Notes: a model not told the origin generated them from the sequence alone. A stretch of 64,000 bases of DNA from Acidobacteriota bacterium (GCA_023410055.1 JAEYQK010000018.1:1-64000), one strand, 5' to 3'; positions 1 to 8,766 are shown, counted from the first letter of the stretch. A program made the numbers and translations.

Positions 1-815
1 GTGTATCCGATGACCCGAGTCCCCTGCGGAATGACGATGGCATCGCCGAGGAGTATGTTTCGATCCACAATCGCGATGACCGGAGATTCCAACCCGCTAC
101 TGATGGCATTCGTGGTATGGGCCGTGATCTCCGTGCCGGAAGGAATCTGAACGTCTGAGTCGCGTGATGCGCGAAGGTTGGCAACCGGGTTCAACGTAGT
201 ATTTGTCAAGGAATTGGCGACGAATACTGTAGCGGGGTTCTGCAGTTCCGAGGTTGCGGCGACATTCGGTGAGACTGAGGGGTTAGTTCCTCCACTCTGA
301 TTGGCAAACGAGAAACGACTTCCAGCACCTCCTCCGCGTTCGCGACCGGCGGCCTCATCGCGTTTGGCTGACTGCGCATCACTGTTTATACCGCTAGTGC
401 CAACCAGTTGGTTCTCGGTTACAGGCGTTTCCGTATTGGACTGAGTGGCGGGTTTGCGATTGTCTGTCCCGCTCAGTCCAGTCGCCGGACGGAAGTGGCT
501 CTGAACCGCGTTTTCCGGTTTAGAAAGCACGAACAATAGTCCGGTCGCGAAGAGCAGCAGCAACCCGGCGGACATCATGATGGGAGCCGCCTTCAAATGC
601 GACGACTGTTGCTTCGATTGCGACAAACCTGAAGGCGAGGCTTGGAAGAAGTTCTGCATCTTGGTCGCGAAGCGCCCAAACCCGCTGAGTCGCTCAGTGT
701 TCCGGATGTCCTGAAGTGCTTGGGACGCCAGGTTCTCTTCCGGCACTTCGTCAATTACTGCCGTGGCAGGACTCTGGTTAGGTTCTACGAATTTGGTCTT
801 GAATCCGTTATCCAT
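1..815 (-). CDS. trbI: TrbI/VirB10-like conjugal transfer protein (3' part beyond the window)
   Basis: This is the amino-terminal 271 residues of a VirB10/TrbI protein, the type IV secretion component that spans inner membrane, periplasm and outer-membrane core. A cytoplasmic region of about 65 residues is followed by a hydrophobic segment (PIMMSAGLLLLFATGLLFVL) and then a long Pro/Ser/Asn/Gly-rich periplasmic linker. The start of the conserved VirB10 beta domain is visible as IPSGTEITAHTTNAISSGL and IVIPQGTRVIGY. The ATG at 813-815 has a GGGGAAG ribosome-binding site and lies 18 bases past the trbG stop. The gene runs off the left edge, so its C-terminus cannot be judged. It is the last visible gene of the trb operon. 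Confidence 0.85.
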   Translation of the reverse strand, partial: MDNGFKTKFVEPNQSPATAVIDEVPEENLASQALQDIRNTERLSGFGRFATKMQNFFQASPSGLSQSKQQSSHLKAAPIMMSAGLLLLFATGLLFVLSKPENAVQSHFRPATGLSGTDNRKPATQSNTETPVTENQLVGTSGINSDAQSAKRDEAAGRERGGGAGSRFSFANQSGGTNPSVSPNVAATSELQNPATVFVANSLTNTTLNPVANLRASRDSDVQIPSGTEITAHTTNAISSGLESPVIAIVDRNILLGDAIVIPQGTRVIGY

Positions 816-833
816 TGCGATCTTCCCCGTGAC

Positions 834-1733
834 TTACTCAACGCGATACGTCGCCGGTTGATCCGCCATCGCCCGATTTGTAACCGAGAGCAAGACCTGC
901 TGATCACTATCGTGAACCGGCGGTTTGAATGTGATCAGGCATGAGGCCCGCTCGCCTGGCCGAAGTTGTTTGGCTGATACTTCTGATTGGACAAGTTCGA
1001 CTGGCTCGACTTTGACCGGAGTACCCTTCTTGCGATCTTTGCCTTTCTCGGCAGCGGTCAAGAGAGTGATTTGCGGCGTTTCAATGTCGATCACTGTCTT
1101 GGTCGTATTCTCAACGTCGAATGTGATGAGAGCTAAATCTTCAAGCCGTTCCATGCCGTAGAACCGCAACATGACACCACCAGCGGCAATACCCGCATCT
1201 TTTTTCGGAGTAGCCTTCAGCTGCGCGAGCATCTTTTGCGCGAGTTCGGCGCGCGCACTCTCACGCTTGGCTTTTTCGTCGATAACGGGCGGCGGATCGG
1301 GGACAGGAGGATGAGCGTTCGGTACCGCGTAATCGACGGAATACGCCGTCTCTGCAAGCTTGCCGCCCTTGAGCATGATGTTCACGACCCGACCTGAGGC
1401 CATGTACACCAGCATGTTGGTTTCAATGGGCGGGGCTGACTTTGCCGGTGACGCCCGAATCTGCTTTACGATCGCGTAGTGCGGGTCATCCTTGTCGGCT
1501 TCGGCAAGGAAATAGTTGCTGTCACCCAAGGCAATTCGACGGATGGAATCAGCCCGGGGGAACTGAACTAAAACGGCAAAGTGCGGTGCTGTCGAAATGG
1601 TGTACGGTGCAGCCAATGCCACAAGTCCGATATCGGTGGCAGCGTGCCGTTGGCCCGAAGTCTTCGGTTGCGATTGCGCCATGCACCAGACTGCGATTAG
1701 AAGGAGCAATACGAATTGAATCGTTTTCGTCAT
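834..1733 (-). CDS. trbG: TrbG/VirB9-like conjugal transfer protein
   Basis: A 299-residue protein with an N-terminal signal peptide (MTKTIQFVLLLLIAVWCMAQ), placing it in the periplasm or outer membrane. Position and architecture fit TrbG/VirB9, which forms the outer-membrane core complex with VirB10 and VirB7. The N-terminal half has the pattern of the VirB9 N-lobe. A linker rich in Pro and charged residues (PPVPDPPPVIDEKAKRE) separates it from a C-terminal beta-sandwich domain. An in-frame start 16 codons upstream exists, but the ATG at 1731-1733 overlaps the trbF stop in an ATGA arrangement and is followed directly by the signal peptide, so it is preferred. Sequence conservation to the family is modest; the call leans on gene order. 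Confidence 0.72.
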   Translation of the reverse strand: MTKTIQFVLLLLIAVWCMAQSQPKTSGQRHAATDIGLVALAAPYTISTAPHFAVLVQFPRADSIRRIALGDSNYFLAEADKDDPHYAIVKQIRASPAKSAPPIETNMLVYMASGRVVNIMLKGGKLAETAYSVDYAVPNAHPPVPDPPPVIDEKAKRESARAELAQKMLAQLKATPKKDAGIAAGGVMLRFYGMERLEDLALITFDVENTTKTVIDIETPQITLLTAAEKGKDRKKGTPVKVEPVELVQSEVSAKQLRPGERASCLITFKPPVHDSDQQVLLSVTNRAMADQPATYRVE

Positions 1734-2407
1734 TGCTGCAATACCTCCTCCTTGTAATCCGCGATTTGAAGGCCTGTCCAACCGTTGCTGGCCGCGCGCG
1801 GTACCGGCGCGAGGCGAATGACGTACTTCACCAGCAGCTCTTTCTTGTTCTCCTGGCCGTTCACGAGAGTCGTGAGCCGCTTCTGCCCAAAGACCACGGC
1901 CGTGTACGGATCGCCGGAAACGAGCTCTGCGGATCTGACTGAGAGCGTAGCGGTGACATTGTTCTCGTGAACCGTATCAACGAAGTGCTGCTCATTAAGA
2001 TCGGCTAGAACCTTTTGGCGAAGACTTGCCGTCATCTGGTTTAGCGCCAACGTGGTATTGCGCTTTACCGTGACCGGATCGATATTCGCAAAGCGATCCA
2101 GAAAACCGCTAACGAATCCGAGCTTTTCGGACTCGTCCGGTTGCTGTTGAGCTGCGGTCTCGGCAACCTCCACTCCCGAGCTGTTCAAGGCGGAGACTTT
2201 ACCGTCTTGCACTCGAAGCAGGATCGGAGGCCGTAGTTGCGCCAAAATTGCCGATACGATGGCGATCAGCGCTACGCCGCATGCAACCAATGCGACTCGC
2301 GATGCGCGTCGTGCTTGTATGGCCAGATGGCTATAGAACTCCGCGTAGTCGCCGAGCTCGTATCTCGCGTTGCGCAGTTCGTTCGTGGTCAGCGTGTCAG
2401 TGCTCAT
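1730..2407 (-). CDS. trbF: TrbF/VirB8-like conjugal transfer protein
   Basis: A 225-residue bitopic inner-membrane protein. A cytoplasmic N-terminus of about 40 residues precedes one membrane segment (VALVACGVALIAIVSAILAQ). The periplasmic domain of about 160 residues has the NTF2-like character of VirB8/TrbF (for example FLDRFANIDPVTVKRN and LLVKYVIRLAPVPR). VirB8 proteins nucleate assembly of the secretion channel. The longer in-frame reading from 2578 overlaps trbL and reads Arg/His-rich nonsense, so the ATG at 2405-2407 is taken. The stop overlaps the trbG start. Confidence 0.75.
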   Translation of the reverse strand: MSTDTLTTNELRNARYELGDYAEFYSHLAIQARRASRVALVACGVALIAIVSAILAQLRPPILLRVQDGKVSALNSSGVEVAETAAQQQPDESEKLGFVSGFLDRFANIDPVTVKRNTTLALNQMTASLRQKVLADLNEQHFVDTVHENNVTATLSVRSAELVSGDPYTAVVFGQKRLTTLVNGQENKKELLVKYVIRLAPVPRAASNGWTGLQIADYKEEVLQQ

Positions 2408-2420
2408 GGCCTGATACCTT

Positions 2421-3377
2421 TCATGCGCTTGCCGGTGGAGGTAGTGGTGCAAAAGTCGTCTGTGGAGGCGCGGAGCTTGTTTCGGTGCTTCGACTTCTCG
2501 CCATGTACCCCACAGCTTGCGGAACCGTTGTGGCACCGCCCGTCGCATATGCGAGCGCAGCCGATGCGCCCGTCTCAACTACGCGATACGTCACATATGC
2601 CATTGCCGCCGTTACGAGAGCGGATAGTGCAGCCCCAGTTGCATTCAGCGCACCGCTGGTCAGGTATCCGGTCAGGCGCGGAATTTGCGTGAGCAGAATC
2701 GCGAGCAGCACCAGAAAGAGTGCGGGAACAAGGTTAACGACCGGACCTGACGTAAACACTTGCACGAGAGATCCGGTGAGCAAAGCGAATACAATGCTCC
2801 ACATTGCCGGCCACAATAGAACCTGCAGTAGAGCTTTGAGGTAGCCGTATGTCACAGAACTCAATTGGCGACTCGGCAAAAGCGCAATAAGAAGCGGCCC
2901 GAACAGATACATCAGAATGACGGCGATTGCCTGGGCCGTAACCAATCCCAAATAGCCGATCACAAGGATCACGGCAGACAACAGAGTCAGTAATGGAACG
3001 ATACCGACTGTCCAGTTTGCTGCAAACGCCAGCACGCTACTGAGACTGCTGAACTGGCTCTGGATTTGCTGAAAGAAGTTTTGAAAACTGTTTGGGTCGG
3101 CGAACCGGTGTGCCAGATCAGAGCTCATCAGGTTGAAATCGGTGAAAAGGCTCCGATAATCGCCCAAGATCGCTAGCGTAATCCCGAACCGCGCCATTAT
3201 TCGAAAGTAGTCTTCCTCAGTATTGTCCTGGAGAAACGCCTGCAACATGCTGAATGTGAAGACCAGCGCGGCGAGAGGGAATGCAATTCCCATCATCAGC
3301 GGCAGATACTGCTCCGAACGGTCCCATAGTCCGCCGAGAGCCGCGAGGAATCGACCGATGCCGCCCAGATCAAGCAT
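2421..3377 (-). CDS. trbL: TrbL/VirB6-like polytopic membrane protein
   Basis: A 318-residue protein with at least six strongly hydrophobic segments (around residues 25-50, 120-145, 145-170, 185-210, 215-230 and 240-265). It ends in a Ser/Thr/Pro-rich hydrophilic tail. This is the profile of TrbL/VirB6, the inner-membrane channel component of conjugative type IV systems. The start overlaps the trbJ stop by one base (TAATG). Assignment rests on topology and on its place between trbJ and trbF, which is the canonical trb order; individual VirB6 residues are poorly conserved in general. Confidence 0.75.
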   Translation of the reverse strand: MLDLGGIGRFLAALGGLWDRSEQYLPLMMGIAFPLAALVFTFSMLQAFLQDNTEEDYFRIMARFGITLAILGDYRSLFTDFNLMSSDLAHRFADPNSFQNFFQQIQSQFSSLSSVLAFAANWTVGIVPLLTLLSAVILVIGYLGLVTAQAIAVILMYLFGPLLIALLPSRQLSSVTYGYLKALLQVLLWPAMWSIVFALLTGSLVQVFTSGPVVNLVPALFLVLLAILLTQIPRLTGYLTSGALNATGAALSALVTAAMAYVTYRVVETGASAALAYATGGATTVPQAVGYMARSRSTETSSAPPQTTFAPLPPPASA

Positions 3378-4141
3378 TAGCGTCCCACCCTATCACCGAG
3401 CCCGTAAGACAGCCGCATACTGCCGATCATGTTTGCGACTGCGCTCACTTGGTCCTGACGAGTCTGTTCCTGCTCTTTCTCAACAGAGTTCTCGCGAGCG
3501 ATAGAAAGCGCCTGCAATCGCATCAGTCGAGCAAGCAGCCTCTGGTTGTAGGCTTGAGACCGAAGAAGTGCTCCATTTGCGGCAGCGGACAGCTTGGCAG
3601 CCCCACCGGGGCTCGCAGCGGCTGCTCGCGCCTCGATGTCATTTGCGTCCATCTCCTCCTGCTCGGACACCAGCTCCATGCGAGAAGCATCGAACAGGCC
3701 GAGTGTGGCAGTAGCATCAGCAGCATCGATACGCTTCTTGCGACTGATTGGAAAGTCACCGGAGGTAATGCCGTAGGAGGTTTCGATATCCTGCCGAATC
3801 ATCGATGGATCGACGAGCACGTTACGAAAATCGTGCTGCAGCTGCTGAAAGTCCGGATATTGACTGCCTACCGCCTCATTCAAAACTCCGCGAAGCTGGC
3901 GACCACGCGCAAGTGCAACCCCTTCCTGGACACCTTCGTTGATCCGGTTGTATTGCTGAACGTAGAGGCCAATCGTGTTCAATGTCTCACGCGAAACACC
4001 GATTTGTTCGGCGATACGTCCCACGGTAGTCAAGTCAATCACGGGCATGGTGCCGAAGATCGCGTGCGCCGCAGCTGGGATGAGAACCATTGCTCCCAGC
4101 AGCACGCCGACAATGAACATCCTTCTACGAAGCTGTCGCAT
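3377..4141 (-). CDS. trbJ: TrbJ/VirB5-like periplasmic conjugal transfer protein
   Basis: A 254-residue secreted protein with a cleavable signal (MRQLRRRMFIVGVLLGAMVL, probable cleavage after AAAHA). The mature part is helical and rich in Gln, Ala and Arg, as in VirB5/TrbJ minor pilus or adhesin proteins. Examples are EQIGVSRETLNTIGLYVQQY near the start and a C-terminal amphipathic helix with YNQRLLARLMRLQALSIARE. The start at 4141 lies inside the end of trbE (17-base overlap). The upstream in-frame start at 4198 would add a hydrophilic stretch before the signal peptide and is less likely. Confidence 0.75.
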   Translation of the reverse strand: MRQLRRRMFIVGVLLGAMVLIPAAAHAIFGTMPVIDLTTVGRIAEQIGVSRETLNTIGLYVQQYNRINEGVQEGVALARGRQLRGVLNEAVGSQYPDFQQLQHDFRNVLVDPSMIRQDIETSYGITSGDFPISRKKRIDAADATATLGLFDASRMELVSEQEEMDANDIEARAAAASPGGAAKLSAAANGALLRSQAYNQRLLARLMRLQALSIARENSVEKEQEQTRQDQVSAVANMIGSMRLSYGLGDRVGR

Positions 4142-6872
4142 AAATCTCCTTTCGGCTTTTTGCGAACGATGCCATTCCGTTTGGGTGGTCCATGCCAAGC
4201 CGATAAATGACCTCTAGTGCCGACAGTTCGGGGTGCTCTTTCGCGAATCTCTCCCGGAAGTGGGTTTCGAGCGGATGACTTGTTGTCGCCCAGTAATCAA
4301 ATGGCGTGGCGGTAAGTTGAATCACGGTGCTCGATTCAGGCTGGTTGGCGACGAGTAGATAGCTCTCGGCGAAATGTCCCGGCACATTGCGCAGTTCCTT
4401 GACTGCTTCAAGAGCGGGCTCGGATAGGTGCAAAACGTCCCGCAGGCGTGAGAGCTCGCCCAATTGGGCGCAAATGAACTTGGCTTCTGTATTCTGCAAG
4501 ATTGCCAACCCGACGGTATGCGGCGACTCGGCGGTACCGACAAAATCTTCAATACCTTGGCTGGCCGCGATAATCGAGCCGTACCGCTTACGAGCAGTTC
4601 GGAAAGCGTTGAGAATCTGCGCCCCCAATACCGGATCGGCCAACATCGCCCACACTTCATCGAAGACGGCGATGGTGGGACGAAGAGTTCCGCTGGTGTC
4701 CTTGCGGCCAATCTGTTGATCAATGGCTCGGGCGATTGTGAACGCGACAGCCGTCTGCAGTTCCGGCGATTCCTTCAAACCGTCAATGTCGTAGCAAATG
4801 ATGTCTTCCGCCTTGTCGAGTTCCGGGCTCGTTTCGCGGTCGAACAGTTGCGCATAGACACCCTCGCCCGTCCAGCGATTCAGTGTCAGAGCCAGCATCT
4901 GTGCCAGTTGTTCAATAACCGCGTTCTCAAACGGATAATGCTCCAGCGTCCATTTGAGATCGGAGAACTTCGGCGTTTTGCCGATCGCGAGAAGGCGCTC
5001 GTATGTCATGCGAACGGCCTTTTCCAGAAAGTTCAGCGCAACGGCGTCATCCGAGCCGGTCTTGCCGGCCATGTGAAACGCTAGTGATGCGATTCCAGCG
5101 ACTTGCGCCGAGTCAGGTTCTCCGGCGCTGTCGCGAAGATCCCACGGATTTTTGACCAGACTTGTTCGAAGACTTATCTCGCGATACTGACCACCGAGAA
5201 GTTCAACTAATGCGCGGTAGTCTGCGCCTTTGGTTACGATGGCAATTCGCGGATTCATGATCTGCAGCTGCAACAGGAGCTGCTTTATGAGGAAGGACTT
5301 GCCGGAACCTGTCTTTCCCGTGACGAGTATGTTCCCGTTCGTCAGCTCGGCGCAGAATGGATTGAAACTCAGGAACGTTCCTTCGCGTGTTCTAGTCAGA
5401 AATGCAGGTGTGCCGTCATGCGTTCCAGTCCACGGAAGTTCAATTGGAACGAAATCTGCCGACTGTCCTGAGAGTAGAGTGAATTCGCGGTTGTTCTTGC
5501 GGGCTCCCTGAACGCCTGGCAGGAAGGAAATGAAGGTTGGTAACAGCGCCGTATCCTCACGATATCCTCGTGCGCCGTTCATCTGCCCAAACGCTTGCAG
5601 GACGCATTCGGCTCTTTGCGCTAGCTCCTGTTCCGCTTTTTCCCGAGTGGCCGATGTCAGAGCCAGGGTGGTGGCAGACACGACAACCGCCAATTCGATC
5701 TCAGTGATTCGCTGCGACGAGGTGATGGCCGAAGTCAAAGTATCGACGGTGTCCTTCTCAAGGGCGGCCGCCTGGAAATCACGGCGACGGCTTCCGTCTT
5801 TGCGAAGCTGAAACGCCAAACTTTTCTTCAATAGTCTGCGCAGCTTGCGAACTTTGGCAGCCTGATCGGGAACGCGAACGTTCAGAACCAACTCTGAGGG
5901 AAAATCAAGCGCCATCAAGGGTCGCACGAGAGAGGCAAATGTGGCTTCGGGCAACTCCGACAGCGTCACGACCGCTTTCAGCACGCCGCCAAGATCGAGG
6001 TAACGAATGCCCTCTAGCCAGTCGGTGTTCAGAAGGGAGTCACTTCTTGTCGCGCGATTGATGGCTTCGCGACTTGATGGATTGACTGCACGATACAGGA
6101 GATCGATTAGCTCGGATTCGGCCAGTCGGCGTACAGGCACGATCGCTTCAAGACCGACGCGGTAGGTGTCGAGGATCTGATTGAAATCGGCAACGAGACG
6201 ACTGTGTTCTTGCCGATTGCGTTGGACGAGTGCTTTCGCTCGCGCCTCGTTGAACGCAGTTCGCAGAATTGGCCGAGATGTTCCGTGTTGAACCAAACCT
6301 CCCCAGAGAGATCCCACAAAACGTGACATCGCGGAACGGGTGTCCCAAGTGCGTGTCGGCCTCCAGGAGAGGAAAGCCAGAAGTCTCATGGAGCGCAATT
6401 GGCCAGCATCAATAGACGATTGCCAAAACGCCGCGCGGTTCTCCTCCAACCAAGCGGCGGGTGAATTGGACCAATTACCCTGCAATCTCCGGTCTTCGAG
6501 AAGTTGTCGCGTCTCGTTTGTAACGATGTAGCGAAACTGAAGCTCGATTTCTGGATGCCGAATTCCTTTGATGAAAGCATCGAGCGAACTACTGACAGCT
6601 TCGAGGCGCTCAACATCTGCGAACTGTGTTGCGATGCCAGAGCATTCCCATCCCGCGCAAAACGAACCGTCGCGACGCACAATCAAATCGTCACGAATCT
6701 CTGATATAGGAATCCGTGCTGTGAGTGATGACGGCGTTCTCTCGTTTCCTCGCTGCTCGGTCCGGCTTCGTGCTGCCGGATTCTGCGGCAAGAAAACGGC
6801 AAGAGCGAGCATCACAACGGCAGCAGAACCGATGATTGCACCGACCAGATAGATTACAGAGGGCTGGATCAT
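4125..6872 (-). CDS. trbE: TrbE/VirB4-family type IV secretion ATPase
   Basis: A 915-residue VirB4/TrbE ATPase, which powers pilus biogenesis and substrate transfer at the cytoplasmic face of the channel. It begins with one membrane segment (YLVGAIIGSAAVVMLALAVF). The CagE/TrbE/VirB4 N-domain follows, then a P-loop GKTGSGKS at about residues 519-526 and a Walker B TIAVFDEVWAM near 735-742. A conserved AASQGIEDF follows it. Length is typical for the family. The ATG overlaps the trbD stop (ATGA), consistent with translational coupling. The ATPase is complete, so the transfer apparatus looks intact as far as it is visible. Confidence 0.93.
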   Translation of the reverse strand: MIQPSVIYLVGAIIGSAAVVMLALAVFLPQNPAARSRTEQRGNERTPSSLTARIPISEIRDDLIVRRDGSFCAGWECSGIATQFADVERLEAVSSSLDAFIKGIRHPEIELQFRYIVTNETRQLLEDRRLQGNWSNSPAAWLEENRAAFWQSSIDAGQLRSMRLLAFLSWRPTRTWDTRSAMSRFVGSLWGGLVQHGTSRPILRTAFNEARAKALVQRNRQEHSRLVADFNQILDTYRVGLEAIVPVRRLAESELIDLLYRAVNPSSREAINRATRSDSLLNTDWLEGIRYLDLGGVLKAVVTLSELPEATFASLVRPLMALDFPSELVLNVRVPDQAAKVRKLRRLLKKSLAFQLRKDGSRRRDFQAAALEKDTVDTLTSAITSSQRITEIELAVVVSATTLALTSATREKAEQELAQRAECVLQAFGQMNGARGYREDTALLPTFISFLPGVQGARKNNREFTLLSGQSADFVPIELPWTGTHDGTPAFLTRTREGTFLSFNPFCAELTNGNILVTGKTGSGKSFLIKQLLLQLQIMNPRIAIVTKGADYRALVELLGGQYREISLRTSLVKNPWDLRDSAGEPDSAQVAGIASLAFHMAGKTGSDDAVALNFLEKAVRMTYERLLAIGKTPKFSDLKWTLEHYPFENAVIEQLAQMLALTLNRWTGEGVYAQLFDRETSPELDKAEDIICYDIDGLKESPELQTAVAFTIARAIDQQIGRKDTSGTLRPTIAVFDEVWAMLADPVLGAQILNAFRTARKRYGSIIAASQGIEDFVGTAESPHTVGLAILQNTEAKFICAQLGELSRLRDVLHLSEPALEAVKELRNVPGHFAESYLLVANQPESSTVIQLTATPFDYWATTSHPLETHFRERFAKEHPELSALEVIYRLGMDHPNGMASFAKSRKEIYATAS

Positions 6873-7204
6873 TGCTCATCCTCGATCAGGTAATGCAGTT
6901 CCGAAGCGTTACTACGCGCGCTGTGCGCCTTTGGACGAAATCGCTGCTGAATCCATGCGACCAAATATCCGGGTGGCTTGCCGTGTTTGGCCCACCGGAT
7001 GAGCAGGACAAGAACGGTTGCCGAGCCGTAGGTCATCACAGTCGAGACCGGCACGAATCCGACAAATACGCGGTGGATGTGATCCCCAATCAACCGCATG
7101 ACAATTGCCCACGCCATTACGAATCCCCAGTCCTCCAGTTCGAGGCCGAAGAATACGGCGCGAACCGACAAAGAGCGCGCAACGGGTTTGAGTCGAAGCG
7201 TCAC
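6869..7204 (-). CDS. trbD: TrbD/VirB3-like membrane protein
   Basis: A 111-residue protein with a central hydrophobic hairpin (about residues 28-45 and 47-70), a KHGKPPGYL segment and a basic C-terminal tail. Size, topology and position directly before the VirB4 ATPase match TrbD/VirB3, a small inner-membrane partner of VirB4. It is separated from trbC by three bases and overlaps trbE by four. The opening MTLRLKPVARSLSV is compatible with the family. Confidence 0.7.
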   Translation of the reverse strand: MTLRLKPVARSLSVRAVFFGLELEDWGFVMAWAIVMRLIGDHIHRVFVGFVPVSTVMTYGSATVLVLLIRWAKHGKPPGYLVAWIQQRFRPKAHSARSNASELHYLIEDEQ

Positions 7205-7207
7205 AAA

Positions 7208-7519
7208 TCACCCCGCGAACGTACGAAGAAGCTGCAACACGGATGAGAGGAGCAGTGCACCGCCCGCGCCCGCCCACTGTTTTCCGCTGGGCCGCTCACG
7301 AGCGATATTCGCCACCGCCCAGATGACTAGGAAGCCAGCACCGAAAATGCCGAGCCCCTGTGCATAGCTGAGCGAACTCGACAGGAACGATGTGACCCGG
7401 TCGCCAGCAGCCTGGGCGAACAGTGGAGAGTTAACCAGTAGTGCCATTACAACAGGGCCGAAGGGACGTATGGACCGACAGGTTGCTTCTCGTCGCTCGC
7501 GGCTAATGATCCGTAGCAT
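7208..7519 (-). CDS. trbC: TrbC/VirB2-like conjugative pilin
   Basis: A 103-residue small membrane protein with a basic N-terminus, a long signal-like hydrophobic region (FGPVVMALLVNSPLFAQAAG) and two further hydrophobic helices (LGIFGAGFLVIWAVANIA and GAGGALLLSSVLQLLRTF). This is the standard layout of TrbC/VirB2 major pilins. The chosen ATG at 7519 lies an appropriate distance after AAGGAGG. The ATG two codons earlier abuts the Shine-Dalgarno, and the in-frame start at 7591 lies far upstream. It is the first gene of the trb run; no trbB/virB11 ATPase gene precedes it here. Confidence 0.75.
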   Translation of the reverse strand: MLRIISRERREATCRSIRPFGPVVMALLVNSPLFAQAAGDRVTSFLSSSLSYAQGLGIFGAGFLVIWAVANIARERPSGKQWAGAGGALLLSSVLQLLRTFAG

Positions 7520-7571
7520 CGGCATCCTCCTTGCAGAAGCCAAGGGGGACCGCACCGGAGCGATAGAAGTT

Positions 7572-7628
7572 GGGAGCAGGATCAGCACCACGGTAGGTTG
7601 CGTTTGTGCTGAGGAGAATCCTGCTCCC
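7572..7628. other. Long inverted repeat (stem-loop) upstream of trbC
   Basis: An 11-base perfect stem (GGGAGCAGGAT at 7572-7582 with ATCCTGCTCCC at 7618-7628) is followed inward by a second 6-base stem (CAGCAC 7583-7588 with GTGCTG 7606-7611), leaving a 17-base loop. A six-base bulge sits on one side. It lies in the 154-base gap between the sigma-like gene and trbC. No T-run follows on either strand, so it is not a classical terminator; an RNA attenuator, processing site or protein-binding site is possible. Confidence 0.6.
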
Positions 7629-7673
7629 GGTCTGCTATGTCAACTTCGAGTGTCGCAATCTGCTAACGCGACA

Positions 7674-8609
7674 TCACGCTGCTATTGACGCGATGTCCTG
7701 TTCCGACTGCGGCACCTTGTGGGATAGCTCCGGCGAGAATCCCTCTACACTCTTACTAAATGCACATCTCCCCGGAGAAAATGGTCGCTTGGGCTGCAGA
7801 AAATCTTCTGGTTGGCCGCGATCTGTGTGCGCTGTGCTGTTGGTGGTGCGCTCTTCGACAGCCCGCCGAAGGCGTTTGAGGATTCTCTTGAGGCGCATTT
7901 GAACTGCGTTGGTAGTGGAAGCGGTATCCATGCCTACCAACTCTCTGGCCCCGAACCCCTCCCCTTTGAACTTCAACAGGAGTTTGTGTTCCCCTTCGGA
8001 AAGCAACCCCTCACAGAGCATCTGCTGGAGGAACTTGTCCAGCATGACGCTGTGCTCGAAGTTGCTCGCTGCAGGTTCGTCGTGGTCGCCAATCCCCTGC
8101 TGGAGCGGCGATGATAGCCGGTTTTCCCGGATTGCCCAGCGATACAGGCTTTGACGGAACCTGTTCACCAGTGCGAATGGTAGCTGTCCGTTTAAGCGTC
8201 GCATCTCGGGTGACTTAACTGTTTCCAGAAAGCAAACCGCCGCTTGTTGCGCGATATCCTCAGCGGAAAGTTCAGGGAATTGCTGGCAGATTTCGCGATA
8301 GGCCTTGTGAATAGCAGGTGTGTATGCGACGAGAAGCAATTGCTGCCCGATCTCCTCAGCAGTCCTGTCCGCGATAGAATTAACCAGAGCGTGCAGGATT
8401 CCGTTCCAAGCCTTGTGGTTGGACGCCTCGATTTCCTCGTGCTCGTGAAGACGCGCGATGACCCTACTGGGCGAATCGAAGTCCTTCAGAATTGGGTGGT
8501 TGCTGGCGAGTGCCTGGAAGTGGATTCGGGATGTTTGTGTGCTCAACGAGTCAAGCAGATCGCGCTCAACTTGACATACTGTGCAATGGCAATTGTTCTC
8601 CTTTGACAT
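7674..8609 (-). CDS. Sigma-70-like / HTH regulator linked to the trb operon
   Basis: A 311-residue protein of uncertain function. The N-terminus contains a Cys cluster (NNCHCTVCQVERDLL) that could bind metal. The middle (LSAEDIAQQAAVCFLETV) recalls sigma region 2. The part around residues 200-260 (LLSEGEHKLLLKFKGEGF, then ATSTTNAVQMRLKRILKRLR-like helices) resembles region 4/HTH. The C-terminal 50 residues are hydrophilic and variable. The ATG at 8607-8609 follows AGGAGT. It lies upstream of trbC in the same orientation, so it may control or be co-expressed with the transfer genes. The sigma similarity is read by eye and may be only structural. Confidence 0.6.
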   Translation of the reverse strand: MSKENNCHCTVCQVERDLLDSLSTQTSRIHFQALASNHPILKDFDSPSRVIARLHEHEEIEASNHKAWNGILHALVNSIADRTAEEIGQQLLLVAYTPAIHKAYREICQQFPELSAEDIAQQAAVCFLETVKSPEMRRLNGQLPFALVNRFRQSLYRWAIRENRLSSPLQQGIGDHDEPAASNFEHSVMLDKFLQQMLCEGLLSEGEHKLLLKFKGEGFGARELVGMDTASTTNAVQMRLKRILKRLRRAVEERTTNSTAHTDRGQPEDFLQPKRPFSPGRCAFSKSVEGFSPELSHKVPQSEQDIASIAA

Positions 8610-8700
8610 TGGAACCTGACTCCTGACGGAGGCTCTCAGGCAGACCATACGACTCCAATCCGGATTGACTTACCGCGACCAGTGTCGTTGTGTCAGCCAT
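8566..8700 (-). CDS. Possible 44-aa leader ORF overlapping the sigma-like gene
   Basis: An ATG at 8698-8700 has a strong GGAGG ribosome-binding site nine bases upstream and opens a 44-codon frame ending inside the sigma-like gene in another frame. The peptide starts MADTTTLVAVSQSGLESYGL and has no recognised domain. The overlap of about 44 bases with the next start suggests translational coupling, or a leader whose translation affects the regulator. It could also be a chance ORF; the main support is the ribosome-binding site. Confidence 0.35.
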   Translation of the reverse strand: MADTTTLVAVSQSGLESYGLPESLRQESGSNVKGEQLPLHSMSS

Positions 8701-8741
8701 TGTCGAATTCCTCCGTTGTCCTTATGAGGCAGAATTCCAAG

Positions 8742-8766
8742 AAAAACTCACAAAAGAATTCGTGAG
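8742..8766 (-). terminator. Rho-independent terminator after nikR
   Basis: Read on the minus strand, CTCACGAA-ttct-TTTGTGAG forms an 8-base stem with one G-T wobble, followed immediately by TTTTT. It sits 36 bases beyond the nikR stop and before the start of the next minus-strand gene, so it would end nikR transcription and separate it from the trb-side operon. Confidence 0.65.

Noticed and set aside
3281..4210. 309-codon plus-strand frame across trbL and trbJ
   Set aside because: It is antisense to two well-supported trb genes and reads low-quality, family-free sequence.
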